This document shows positions 1-6,112 of a stretch of 7,530 nucleotides of DNA, piece by piece. How positions within the stretch are numbered: position 1 is the first letter of the stretch; each line of letters begins with the position of its first letter. Source of the DNA: Aphodosoma sp045126975 (lineage in GTDB: Bacteria > Bacteroidota > Bacteroidia > Bacteroidales > Paludibacteraceae); NCBI GenBank assembly GCA_045126975.1, contig JBGVPL010000017.1, positions 1 to 7,530 on the forward strand, given 5' to 3'. A program made the translations under genes and the position numbers. A model generated the notes under the pieces. It did no database searches and was not told the origin of the DNA. It saw only the letters and a list, made by a program, of their open reading frames with translations.

Positions 1-1
1 T

Positions 2-784
2 ACTGCCGTATTGAAATTATTGCCATTCTCACACAACGAAATGCAAAATGGGAATATTCTACCTAAAACAGTTAATGAAGAAATTTTCTATGGGGCATAC
101 CCTCGCTTATATGATAAATCAATCGAACCCAATGACTTTTACCCCTACTATATCCAAACATACGTAGAAAGAGATGTTCGATTAATCCAAAATATTGGAG
201 ATTTAAGTAAATTTATACGATTCATCAAATTGTGTGCAGGGCGCATAGGACAACTACTCAACATATCATCGCTTGCCAATGAATGTGGAGTTACAACAGT
301 TACACTATCATCATGGCTATCTGTCCTAGAAGCTAGTTATATATGTTACTTATTAAAACCTGATTATAACAATTTTGCGAAAAGATTGGTCAAAACACCA
401 AAATTATATTTCTATGATACAGGATTGGCTTGCTCGCTACTAGATATTACATCTACAAATCAAGTATCTACACACTTCTTAAGAGGTGGATTGTTTGAAA
501 ATCTTGTAATAAATGAATTTATAAAAAACGATTACAATTCTGGAATACAACCAAATCTAACTTTTTGGCGCGACAATATTGGCAATGAAATTGATCTGTT
601 GCGCTATGCTGATAGCAAAGTATATGCATACGAGATAAAATCAGGTGCTACCTATTCAAACGACTATTTCAAAGGGCTCACTAAATGGGCAAAACTATCA
701 AATACTCCTGCCGAACAATGTAATGTTATATACACAGGCGAACATAATATAACCACGACAAACGGTAATCTTATCAAATGGTAA
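2..784 (+). CDS. AAA+ ATPase with C-terminal DUF4143 domain, 5' end cut by window edge
   Basis: This is the 3' part of a gene whose reading frame is open from the first bases, so the TTG at 11 is not the true start. The visible 261 codons correspond to the end of the ATPase domain (TAVLKLLPFS, a strand typical just before the DUF4143 part) followed by DUF4143; the Walker A and B motifs lie outside the window. Numbering from the codon at 11, residues 21-60 hold the NEEIFYGAYPRLY and YYIQTYVERDV segments typical of the family, residues 70-115 look like a winged helix, and residues 159-212 carry LFENLVINE, FWRD, NEIDLL and YEIKSG. The last three resemble a PD-(D/E)XK nuclease core (D195, E208, K210). 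Family proteins are usually about 380-400 residues; their cellular role is poorly known, and they occur as multi-copy accessory genes in Bacteroidota. The gene converges on the minus-strand cluster and shares its terminator. The family call is confident; the substrate is unknown. Confidence 0.88.
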   Translation, partial: TAVLKLLPFSHNEMQNGNILPKTVNEEIFYGAYPRLYDKSIEPNDFYPYYIQTYVERDVRLIQNIGDLSKFIRFIKLCAGRIGQLLNISSLANECGVTTVTLSSWLSVLEASYICYLLKPDYNNFAKRLVKTPKLYFYDTGLACSLLDITSTNQVSTHFLRGGLFENLVINEFIKNDYNSGIQPNLTFWRDNIGNEIDLLRYADSKVYAYEIKSGATYSNDYFKGLTKWAKLSNTPAEQCNVIYTGEHNITTTNGNLIKW

Positions 785-791
785 CATCAAC

Positions 792-829
792 AAAAAAGCG
801 GACCCCCAACCATGGATGTCCGCTTTTTT
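792..829. terminator. Bidirectional Rho-independent terminator
   Basis: A perfect 12-bp inverted repeat, AAAAAAGCGGAC at 792-803 and its complement at 818-829, encloses a 14-nt loop. The GC-rich part of the stem (GCGGAC/GTCCGC) is followed by six T on both strands, so it can end transcripts from either side. It lies 8 nt after the plus-strand ATPase stop and 16 nt after the minus-strand stop at 845, as expected for a shared terminator between convergent genes. Confidence 0.93.
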
Positions 830-844
830 ATCATACATATGATA

Positions 845-2539
845 TTAAAAAAGTGTTGCGATAATCTTAACATCAAGCAACCAAAGCACTAACACCGCAA
901 TAGCAATAACAGCAACAATAACCGAAATCGCAATTGCCCATTTGCCTCCTTTTGAGATTTTCTTAACTGGCGCGTATGGGTCAACGAGTTTCATCATTGG
1001 GAATTGTGCTTGCTCTGTAAGCGATGCACCAAACATTGCATTAACAATTGAGTCAGCATTTATAGCCCAACCATTAGCATTCAATAACGGAGCAAGATTG
1101 CGTTTACGCAATTTGAGCCATGCCAATACCATTGATGGGCCTGATACTACCAATAACAATGCTACCAAAGCCAAAATACTTTGCCACCAACCAAGACCTT
1201 TAATACCTGTTGCAAGACTTGTGAAGAAACTACCAATATAGCCAACTGCCATACCAATAGCAGCAAAGATACCGGCAAATTTAGCAATATCAAATGCTTG
1301 TACCTTCTCTGGTGTCTTTTCTTCTGCTGGTTTATTAAGGTCTTTTTGAATATTGGATGTCATATTCTCAAATGATTTTGTCTCTTTCTCAGCAGCCGAT
1401 TTATTAATAAGATTTGTAACCCACTCACCTAATTTGCGATAAGGGCTCCAGAATGCTTGTCCTATAGAGATAGGATTATCAATAATCTTTGTCACCTCTG
1501 CATCCCAATCACGACCTTCACGGTCATAGAACAACGCATTTTTACCGACTTTAAGATTTTTAATATCACCAACTGTTACAGCCGCTACAATTTGCATTGT
1601 TTGTCCTGTTGGCTTATATGTACAATTGCAATATACGAGGAACATACCGCTGGCAGGTGCCTGTGCATTATGTTTTGCAGCATCATTCACACGCAAACAG
1701 AGGTTACATGCACGTTGGTCAATAACCAATGTACCAGCTTGGAAAATAGCCCATGGAGTTTCGCCTTTTGCTGCACGACCAAGAAGTGCTTTACTGCGTT
1801 TTGCATAAAAATCTTGGAACGACACAAAGTTACGCAACAAAGTATAGAAATCGCGAGTGAGCAAAAGCAATTTTTCGAGCGGACGATATTGCGCTTGTGC
1901 ATCGGCAAGAAGTTTTGCATTAGCACCTTCAATAGCTGCTTTAGAAGCCTCATAATCGGCAATAGCTTTACCCATTTCGTTGAAAGCCTCTTCTGTCATA
2001 CCTGGCACAGCAGCATCAGCTGGCAATGCCGCCAAACCCAAAGCTTGCATACGTGCAGTAGCAAAATATTGACTATATGCATCTTTACATACTTTATATG
2101 CAGCTGTAACCTCACCAGAATATGGTGCATCTGGCACTGCTTGCGTTTCAACAGTCACAGCTCCAATTGTAGCACGCACTGCATCAAGAGTAATCACACC
2201 ATCTGTAGCAATTTTCTCTGCTACTGAACGAATTGATTCGTCTGCAATTTCACTAACTTTAAGTTGAGCTTCGCCTGCAAGAAGCACATCCGGATTTGTC
2301 AATGTAGCACACAACCAATCAGCTGTTTTCACAACCTCTTTAACATGGAGTTTGCCATCTCCATCAGTATCCATAAGTTTAAGACTTGCTTCATCAATCT
2401 CCAAACCTACAGTAGGACACGACAAAACGGTCCACAACTTTTCATCCAATTCGCCCAAATGACGAATATCTTCACCCGACTGAATTTTCACTCGAGTAGC
2501 ACCCCCTATCGAGGCGTATGTCCATTTATAATTTGCCAT
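845..2539 (-). CDS. EF-hand membrane protein of unknown function
   Basis: A 564-residue protein I cannot assign to a named function. It has no signal peptide. Residues 57-68 form a textbook EF-hand loop (DTDGDGKLHVKE, with acidic residues at loop positions 1, 3, 5 and 12 and glycine at 6), so calcium binding is likely. DGVITLD at 113-119 may be the remnant of a second EF-hand. Residues 140-260 look mainly helical. Residues 262-369 look like a conserved core: IFQAGTLVIDQRACNLC, then YCNC, then ALFYDREGRDWDAEV and NPISIGQAFWSPYRK. Cysteines 278, 281, 304 and 306 (CxxC...CxC) could bind a metal. A charged linker (380-415) leads to predicted membrane helices at about 420-445, 452-476 and 533-557. 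The large N-terminal part is therefore probably cytoplasmic and anchored to the inner membrane. I recall similar uncharacterised proteins in Bacteroidota but cannot verify that. The gene is last in the minus-strand cluster, 91 bp after mazG, and ends at the shared terminator. The start ATG follows an AT-rich leader without a ribosome binding site. Confidence 0.85.
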   Translation of the reverse strand: MANYKWTYASIGGATRVKIQSGEDIRHLGELDEKLWTVLSCPTVGLEIDEASLKLMDTDGDGKLHVKEVVKTADWLCATLTNPDVLLAGEAQLKVSEIADESIRSVAEKIATDGVITLDAVRATIGAVTVETQAVPDAPYSGEVTAAYKVCKDAYSQYFATARMQALGLAALPADAAVPGMTEEAFNEMGKAIADYEASKAAIEGANAKLLADAQAQYRPLEKLLLLTRDFYTLLRNFVSFQDFYAKRSKALLGRAAKGETPWAIFQAGTLVIDQRACNLCLRVNDAAKHNAQAPASGMFLVYCNCTYKPTGQTMQIVAAVTVGDIKNLKVGKNALFYDREGRDWDAEVTKIIDNPISIGQAFWSPYRKLGEWVTNLINKSAAEKETKSFENMTSNIQKDLNKPAEEKTPEKVQAFDIAKFAGIFAAIGMAVGYIGSFFTSLATGIKGLGWWQSILALVALLLVVSGPSMVLAWLKLRKRNLAPLLNANGWAINADSIVNAMFGASLTEQAQFPMMKLVDPYAPVKKISKGGKWAIAISVIVAVIAIAVLVLWLLDVKIIATLF

Positions 2540-2542
2540 ATA

Positions 2543-2591
2543 TTAGATATTTAGTATTTTAGTAACGAGTAGCGAGTAACGAGACTTACTC
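2543..2591. repeat. Composite short repeat, copy A (leader of EF-hand protein gene)
   Basis: Starting 3 bp upstream of the start codon of the EF-hand gene, the sequence has a TTAGATATTTAG block (2543-2554), then three 7-bp units ACGAGTA, GCGAGTA, ACGAGAC (2565-2585), then TTACTCACTTCAC. GAGTAA (2574-2579) and TTACTC (2586-2591) form a 6-bp inverted repeat with a 6-nt loop. The same blocks occur in the same order before mazG at 3468-3520. No convincing promoter is visible in this gap. Confidence 0.7.
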
Positions 2592-2620
2592 ACTTCACCA
2601 ATTTATATTAAAACTATTAT

Positions 2621-2648
2621 CTATTCCTTATTACCTATTCCTTATTCC
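2621..2648. repeat. Heptad tandem repeat at the mazG 3' end
   Basis: Four 7-bp units follow each other without gaps: CTATTCC, TTATTAC, CTATTCC and TTATTCC, consensus YTATTMC. The array touches the REP-like element that begins at 2649 and contains the mazG stop codon (2631-2633). The mazG C-terminal residues after the REP-encoded part are therefore read from this array. Confidence 0.75.
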
Positions 2649-3467
2649 TTGGACGTAGTACGCTGCGTCCCTACTTGCTCCTTGTTCCATAGCTTTCGCT
2701 TCATTCCAAATCTCATCCATCTCTGCAAGTGTCATATCTTTGAGATTACGACCCTGCTTAATAGTCTTCTCTTCAAGATAATTGAAACGACGAATAAATT
2801 TCTTATTTGTGCGCTCAAGCGCATTTTCTGGATTGATTTTATACAATCGAGCCGCATTTATAATCGAGAACATAAGGTCACCAAACTCTGCCTCCATCTT
2901 GTCGGCATCACAATTCCTAACTTCTTCCTTAAATTCGCCTATCTCCTCTTGCACCTTATCCCACACCTGCTCACGCTCTTCCCAATCAAAACCCACATTA
3001 CGAGCCTTATCTTGTATTCTATGCGCCTTAATCAATGCAGGCAACGCCGAAGGCACACCGCTCAACACCGATTTATTACCCTCTTTCTCCTTCAATTTTA
3101 TCTGTTCCCAATTCTGTATCACTGCATCAGGCGTATCGGCATTCACTTCGCCATACACATGAGGATGACGGAATATCAATTTATCACACAACGCATTACA
3201 TACATCAGCAATATCAAACTCATCTTTTTCTTGCGCCATAAGAGCATAAAAAACTATATGCAACAACACATCGCCCAACTCTTTTTTAATATTTGGCATA
3301 TCAAGTTGCTGAATAGCATCCACAAGTTCGTATGTCTCTTCAATCGTATTACAACGCAACGAATCGAACGTCTGCTTTCTGTCCCACGGACACTTCTCAC
3401 GCAAAGTCTCCATCACATCAAGCACACGCTCAAACGCCTCCAACTGTTTTTTTCTATCTGATTTCAT
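2631..3467 (-). CDS. mazG: Nucleoside triphosphate pyrophosphohydrolase MazG
   Basis: MazG hydrolyses (d)NTPs to the monophosphate and pyrophosphate in the cytoplasm and is linked to nucleotide-pool cleaning and, in E. coli, to the stringent response. The 278-residue protein shows the tandem two-domain form. The N-terminal domain has the hallmark CPWDRKQT (26-33) and the metal-binding EExxE (43-47) and ExxD (63-66). The C-terminal domain has a second EExxE (174-178) and ExxD (194-197), with KKFIRRFNYLE at 222-232. The family-like sequence ends with MTLAEMDEIWNEAKAME (245-261). The remaining tail, QGASRDAAYYVQGIRNR, is encoded by a REP-like element and an adjoining heptad repeat and is probably not ancestral. 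The start ATG at 3467 directly precedes the conserved N-terminus. Lipoprotein 1 lies 77 bp upstream and the EF-hand gene 91 bp downstream, so co-transcription is possible but unproven. Confidence 0.95.
   Translation of the reverse strand: MKSDRKKQLEAFERVLDVMETLREKCPWDRKQTFDSLRCNTIEETYELVDAIQQLDMPNIKKELGDVLLHIVFYALMAQEKDEFDIADVCNALCDKLIFRHPHVYGEVNADTPDAVIQNWEQIKLKEKEGNKSVLSGVPSALPALIKAHRIQDKARNVGFDWEEREQVWDKVQEEIGEFKEEVRNCDADKMEAEFGDLMFSIINAARLYKINPENALERTNKKFIRRFNYLEEKTIKQGRNLKDMTLAEMDEIWNEAKAMEQGASRDAAYYVQGIRNR
2649..2677 (-). repeat. REP-like palindromic element, copy A (inside mazG 3' end)
   Basis: Read on the minus strand, the element is CAA, then the tetranucleotide GTAG (2674-2671), then a 20-bp imperfect palindrome (2670-2651), then CAA. 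It matches copy B (3523-3551) at 27 of 29 positions. A 5' GTAG head followed by an imperfect hairpin is the known layout of REP sequences mobilised by REP-associated tyrosine transposases (RAYT/TnpA-REP). No such transposase gene lies in the window. This copy is in frame inside mazG. Confidence 0.75.
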
Positions 3468-3520
3468 TTTTTAGATTTTTAGATATAAGACACGAGATAC
3501 GAGAATTACTCGCTTCGCTC
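3468..3520. repeat. Composite short repeat, copy B (leader of mazG)
   Basis: Two direct 8-bp units TTTTTAGA (3468-3475, 3476-3483) touch the mazG start codon. They are followed by two 7-bp units ACGAGAT and ACGAGAA (3492-3505) and then TTACTCGCTTCGCTC. The order and sequence parallel copy A at 2543-2591. CGAG and CTCG around AATTA (3500-3512) give a short inverted repeat. No clear promoter is visible in the 77-bp gap. Confidence 0.68.
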
Positions 3521-3522
3521 GT

Positions 3523-3551
3523 TTGGACGTAGCACGCTACGTCCCTACTTG
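3523..3551 (-). repeat. REP-like palindromic element, copy B (3' end of lipoprotein 1)
   Basis: On the minus strand this is GTAG (3548-3545) followed by a perfect hairpin: GGACGTAG (3525-3532) pairs with CTACGTCC (3537-3544), leaving a 4-nt centre. It differs from copy A at two positions only, both inside the hairpin. The TAG of the GTAG head is the stop codon of lipoprotein 1. As a stem after a stop codon it could stabilise or shorten the transcript, but it lacks a T-run and is not a standard terminator. Confidence 0.8.
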
Positions 3552-4552
3552 ATGTATGGTCCTTTGTATGAACCAACCACCTCATTGCCGAGTTGATCTT
3601 CAAATGTAAAAGTCATATTCAACGACTCTTCATCAATACTGATAATCTGAGCACTACCTGCCACTATATTTGCCTTACCCACCGATGACCCGTTATAAAA
3701 CATCTGCCAATACGTGCCCCATGCCGTATTTTTAAGTTTATGCCCATAAAGCACCGACATAACATCATCTGCCTTCATCGACACCAAATAATCTCCTGCA
3801 GTAGGGTATTCCTCTTGCGTATCATGCACTCCAACAACGAATTGCACACCCGATTTTATCTTACCTACATCAGCAAATCGTGCCGTAGTAGAATAGAATG
3901 TAAACTCAAAATAATTACTATTTTCCGTAAACAAATATCCCCAATTTGTCATCACTGGCATAGCCAACTGACACGAGATAGTATCGAAAGCCAACTCGCC
4001 ATACCCCTTTTGGTCAAGTGTATAGTTATAGGTATAATCACCAAGATACGAACCCACAACCGAATCGCCATCTGCAGTAATCAACGAAAAACCAAACTTA
4101 CGATAACCATCTACCGTATCAACCCTCAATTCTCCATCAACCAACTGATAATAAAGTGTATCTACTCTAATAGCAGTATCTTTCGGCACTTCAGGATAAA
4201 CTATCAATTGCGATGAATCCGACACCAACTGATATTCTCCACCTACTTCAAAATCCTTAGTCGCCGACAAAAACCTCGCATCCAATACCACACCATATCC
4301 CGAAGTCGTTGTCTCACTCACAGTATAAGTCGCAGGATAAGCCAAAAATCGCAATAAATAACCATCATCGTCATACCCCACATGCTCCACTTTCACCTTC
4401 TTTATTGAGTATTTCGACTCTCCCCAACTAAAGCTACCACCTTGCACAACTACCCTCTCCTTTTCACACGAACAGAGAAAAAGAGAAAGCAGTAAAACTA
4501 TTATTGTGCATCGCAAACCGAAAAACAAACTTTTCGGCAAATAATTATGCAT
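3545..4552 (-). CDS. Predicted lipoprotein 1 with two similar halves
   Basis: A 335-residue protein with a lipoprotein signal peptide: a hydrophobic stretch TIIVLLLSLFL (16-26), then the lipobox LCSC with the acylated cysteine at C29, followed by the acidic/basic EKER. It is probably exported and anchored in the outer membrane or periplasm. The mature part is rich in tyrosine, threonine and acidic residues and looks all-beta. It appears to consist of two related halves, about 48-173 and 210-333, ending in DSVVGSYLGDY and NEVVGSYKGPY. The SGYG (84-87) and GDYLVS (253-258) motifs have counterparts in lipoprotein 2. I do not recognise a named family or function. The start ATG is the only Met before the signal peptide and lies inside a heptad tandem repeat. 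The stop TAG is part of a REP-like element. The gene lies 31 bp after cysS with no terminator between, so it is probably transcribed from the cysS promoter. Confidence 0.85.
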   Translation of the reverse strand: MHNYLPKSLFFGLRCTIIVLLLSLFLCSCEKERVVVQGGSFSWGESKYSIKKVKVEHVGYDDDGYLLRFLAYPATYTVSETTTSGYGVVLDARFLSATKDFEVGGEYQLVSDSSQLIVYPEVPKDTAIRVDTLYYQLVDGELRVDTVDGYRKFGFSLITADGDSVVGSYLGDYTYNYTLDQKGYGELAFDTISCQLAMPVMTNWGYLFTENSNYFEFTFYSTTARFADVGKIKSGVQFVVGVHDTQEEYPTAGDYLVSMKADDVMSVLYGHKLKNTAWGTYWQMFYNGSSVGKANIVAGSAQIISIDEESLNMTFTFEDQLGNEVVGSYKGPYIK

Positions 4553-4582
4553 TATGAATTATGAATTATGAATTATGAATTA
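4544..4582. repeat. ATTATGA heptad tandem repeat between cysS and lipoprotein 1
   Basis: One variant unit ATTATGC (4544-4550), four exact ATTATGA units (4551-4578) and a partial unit ATTA (4579-4582) make an uninterrupted array. It begins inside the first codons of lipoprotein 1 and ends 1 nt before the cysS stop codon, so it fills the whole gap. The ATG start of lipoprotein 1 (4552-4550, minus strand) spans the junction with the variant unit; the C in that unit creates the ATG. A change in unit number would alter the leader length. Confidence 0.93.
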
Positions 4583-4583
4583 A

Positions 4584-6041
4584 TCAAAGGCTCCACTCAA
4601 AGCCGTCTTTTGTATCTTTGATAGCAAAACCAAGAGCTGTCAATTCGTTACGAATCTTGTCACTTGTAGCCCAATCTTTATTGCGTTTAGCCTCAAGACG
4701 CATTTCGAGCAATAAATCAATTGCCTTTTTGTATGCCTCGTTACTACCTGAGCCCGATTCTGTTTGAAGTCCAAGTATATCTTCGATAAAGAGTTTGAAC
4801 ACATCTTTCAATTCAGCCAAATCTGCTTCGCTGATAGTACCTTTACCATCTGATACTGTGTTGATTGCTTTTGCTGCTTCAAACAAGTGTGAGATAACTA
4901 TCGGAGTATTCAAGTCGTCGCACATAGCCTCCTCACAACGTTCACGCAAGCCTGCCACTTCAACTGTAGTCTCTTTGCCTGCTTGTAGTTTTTGCAAACG
5001 TTCGTATGCCTCCATCAAGCGAGCCAAACCTTTTTCCGATGCCACCAATGCCTCTGACGAGAAATCGACAGTCGAACGATAGTGTGCTTGAAGGATAAAG
5101 AAACGAATAGTCATCGGCGCAAATGGCTGAGTAAGCAATGGGTGATTACCTTCAAAGAATTGGTCAAGAGTAATAAAGTTACCCAACGATTTACCCATCT
5201 TTTGTCCGTTGATAGTAATCATATTGTTGTGCATCCAATATTTCACCGACTCATGTCCAAGTGCTGCGCACGATTGTGCAATCTCTGCCTCGTGGTGAGG
5301 GAACATCAAGTCCATACCGCCACCGTGGATATCGAATGTATCGCCAAGATATTTTGTACCCATAGCCGAGCACTCCAAATGCCATCCTGGGAAACCTTCA
5401 CTCCATGGCGATGGCCAGTGCATGATATGCTCTGGAGCTGCTTTTTTCCACAATGCAAAGTCTGCCGAACGACGTTTCTCGCTTTGTCCGTCCAATTCAC
5501 GAGTAGTTTCGAGCAACTCATCAATATTACGGCCTGAAAGTTTTCCGTAATTATAATCTTTATTATATTTTTCTACATCGAAATACACCGAACCTTCTGA
5601 TTCGTATGCATAACCTGCTTCGAGAATCTTTTTCACAAACTCGATTTGTTCGATAATATGTCCCGATGCGTGTGGCTCAATTGATGGTGGCAACACATTG
5701 AGTTTCTCCATTGCTTTATGGTAACGCAACAAATAGTGTTGTACCACCTCCATAGGCTCCAATTGGTCAAGACGAGCCTTTTTAGCAATCTTATCTTCGC
5801 CATCATCAGCGTCATGCTCAAGGTGACCTACGTCAGTAATATTACGCACATAACGCACCTTATAACCAAGGTGAGTCAAATAACGAAACAAAATATCGAA
5901 TGTTATCGCAGGGCGAGCGTGACCCAAGTGGCCGTCGCCGTAAACAGTTGGTCCACAAACATAAAGACCAACATTAGGCGCATGTAGAGGCTCAAAAACC
6001 TCTTTCTTACGCGACAAAGTATTATAAACGTTCAATTTCAT
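4584..6041 (-). CDS. cysS: Cysteinyl-tRNA synthetase
   Basis: This cytoplasmic class I aminoacyl-tRNA synthetase joins cysteine to tRNA-Cys using ATP. From the chosen start it has 485 residues, slightly longer than E. coli CysRS (461). The Rossmann catalytic core has the HIGH signature as HLGHAR (38-43) and the KMSKS loop as KMGKS (281-285). The zinc ligands match E. coli by position: C29 in YVCGPTVYG, C224 in HLECSAMG, H249 and E253 in PHHEAE. WHLECS and GGGMDLMFPHH are family-typical. The C-terminal part after about residue 320 is the helical DALR/anticodon-binding region. An in-frame ATG at 6083 would add 14 residues (MWVDWNNNNKIYQN) but lies inside the -7 promoter element, so the transcript starts downstream of it; MKLNVYNTLSRKKE at 6041 is the conserved N-terminus. 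The stop is TGA at 4586-4584. Lipoprotein 1 follows after 31 bp. Confidence 0.98.
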   Translation of the reverse strand: MKLNVYNTLSRKKEVFEPLHAPNVGLYVCGPTVYGDGHLGHARPAITFDILFRYLTHLGYKVRYVRNITDVGHLEHDADDGEDKIAKKARLDQLEPMEVVQHYLLRYHKAMEKLNVLPPSIEPHASGHIIEQIEFVKKILEAGYAYESEGSVYFDVEKYNKDYNYGKLSGRNIDELLETTRELDGQSEKRRSADFALWKKAAPEHIMHWPSPWSEGFPGWHLECSAMGTKYLGDTFDIHGGGMDLMFPHHEAEIAQSCAALGHESVKYWMHNNMITINGQKMGKSLGNFITLDQFFEGNHPLLTQPFAPMTIRFFILQAHYRSTVDFSSEALVASEKGLARLMEAYERLQKLQAGKETTVEVAGLRERCEEAMCDDLNTPIVISHLFEAAKAINTVSDGKGTISEADLAELKDVFKLFIEDILGLQTESGSGSNEAYKKAIDLLLEMRLEAKRNKDWATSDKIRNELTALGFAIKDTKDGFEWSL

Positions 6042-6080
6042 ATTTTGATATATTTTATTATTATTATTCCAATCAACCCA

Positions 6081-6112
6081 CAAAGTTACAAAATAATTAT
6101 CGTTTTTGCAAA
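6081..6112 (-). promoter_or_regulatory. Bacteroidota-type promoter of cysS
   Basis: On the minus strand TTTG (6112-6109) is followed after exactly 20 nt by TAACTTTG (6088-6081). This fits the Bacteroides primary sigma consensus (TTTG at -33, TAnnTTTG at -7, 19-21 nt apart). Transcription should begin near 6073-6076, giving an AT-rich leader of about 33 nt with a run of TTA triplets (6055-6068) and no Shine-Dalgarno. The -33 element lies within the last codons of the upstream lipoprotein 2 gene. Confidence 0.8.

Noticed and set aside
1457..2227. 256-codon plus-strand open frame opposite the EF-hand protein gene
   Set aside because: It is cysteine- and histidine-rich low-quality sequence with no motif, lies wholly antisense to a well-supported gene, and has no start context of its own.
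2649..3461. 270-codon plus-strand open frame opposite mazG
   Set aside because: It mirrors the antisense of mazG codons, shows no recognisable domain, and mazG is certain from its motifs.
2543..3551. CRISPR array made of the repeated elements around mazG
   Set aside because: There are only two copies of the 29-bp element, 874 bp apart with a complete gene between them, and no cas genes.
5082..5537. 151-codon plus-strand open frame inside cysS
   Set aside because: It is the antisense shadow of the CysRS catalytic region, including the KMSKS and zinc-ligand codons.
6042..6083. N-terminal extension of cysS by 14 residues from the ATG at 6083
   Set aside because: The extension is asparagine-rich, not CysRS-like, and its start codon overlaps the -7 promoter element; the conserved N-terminus begins at 6041.
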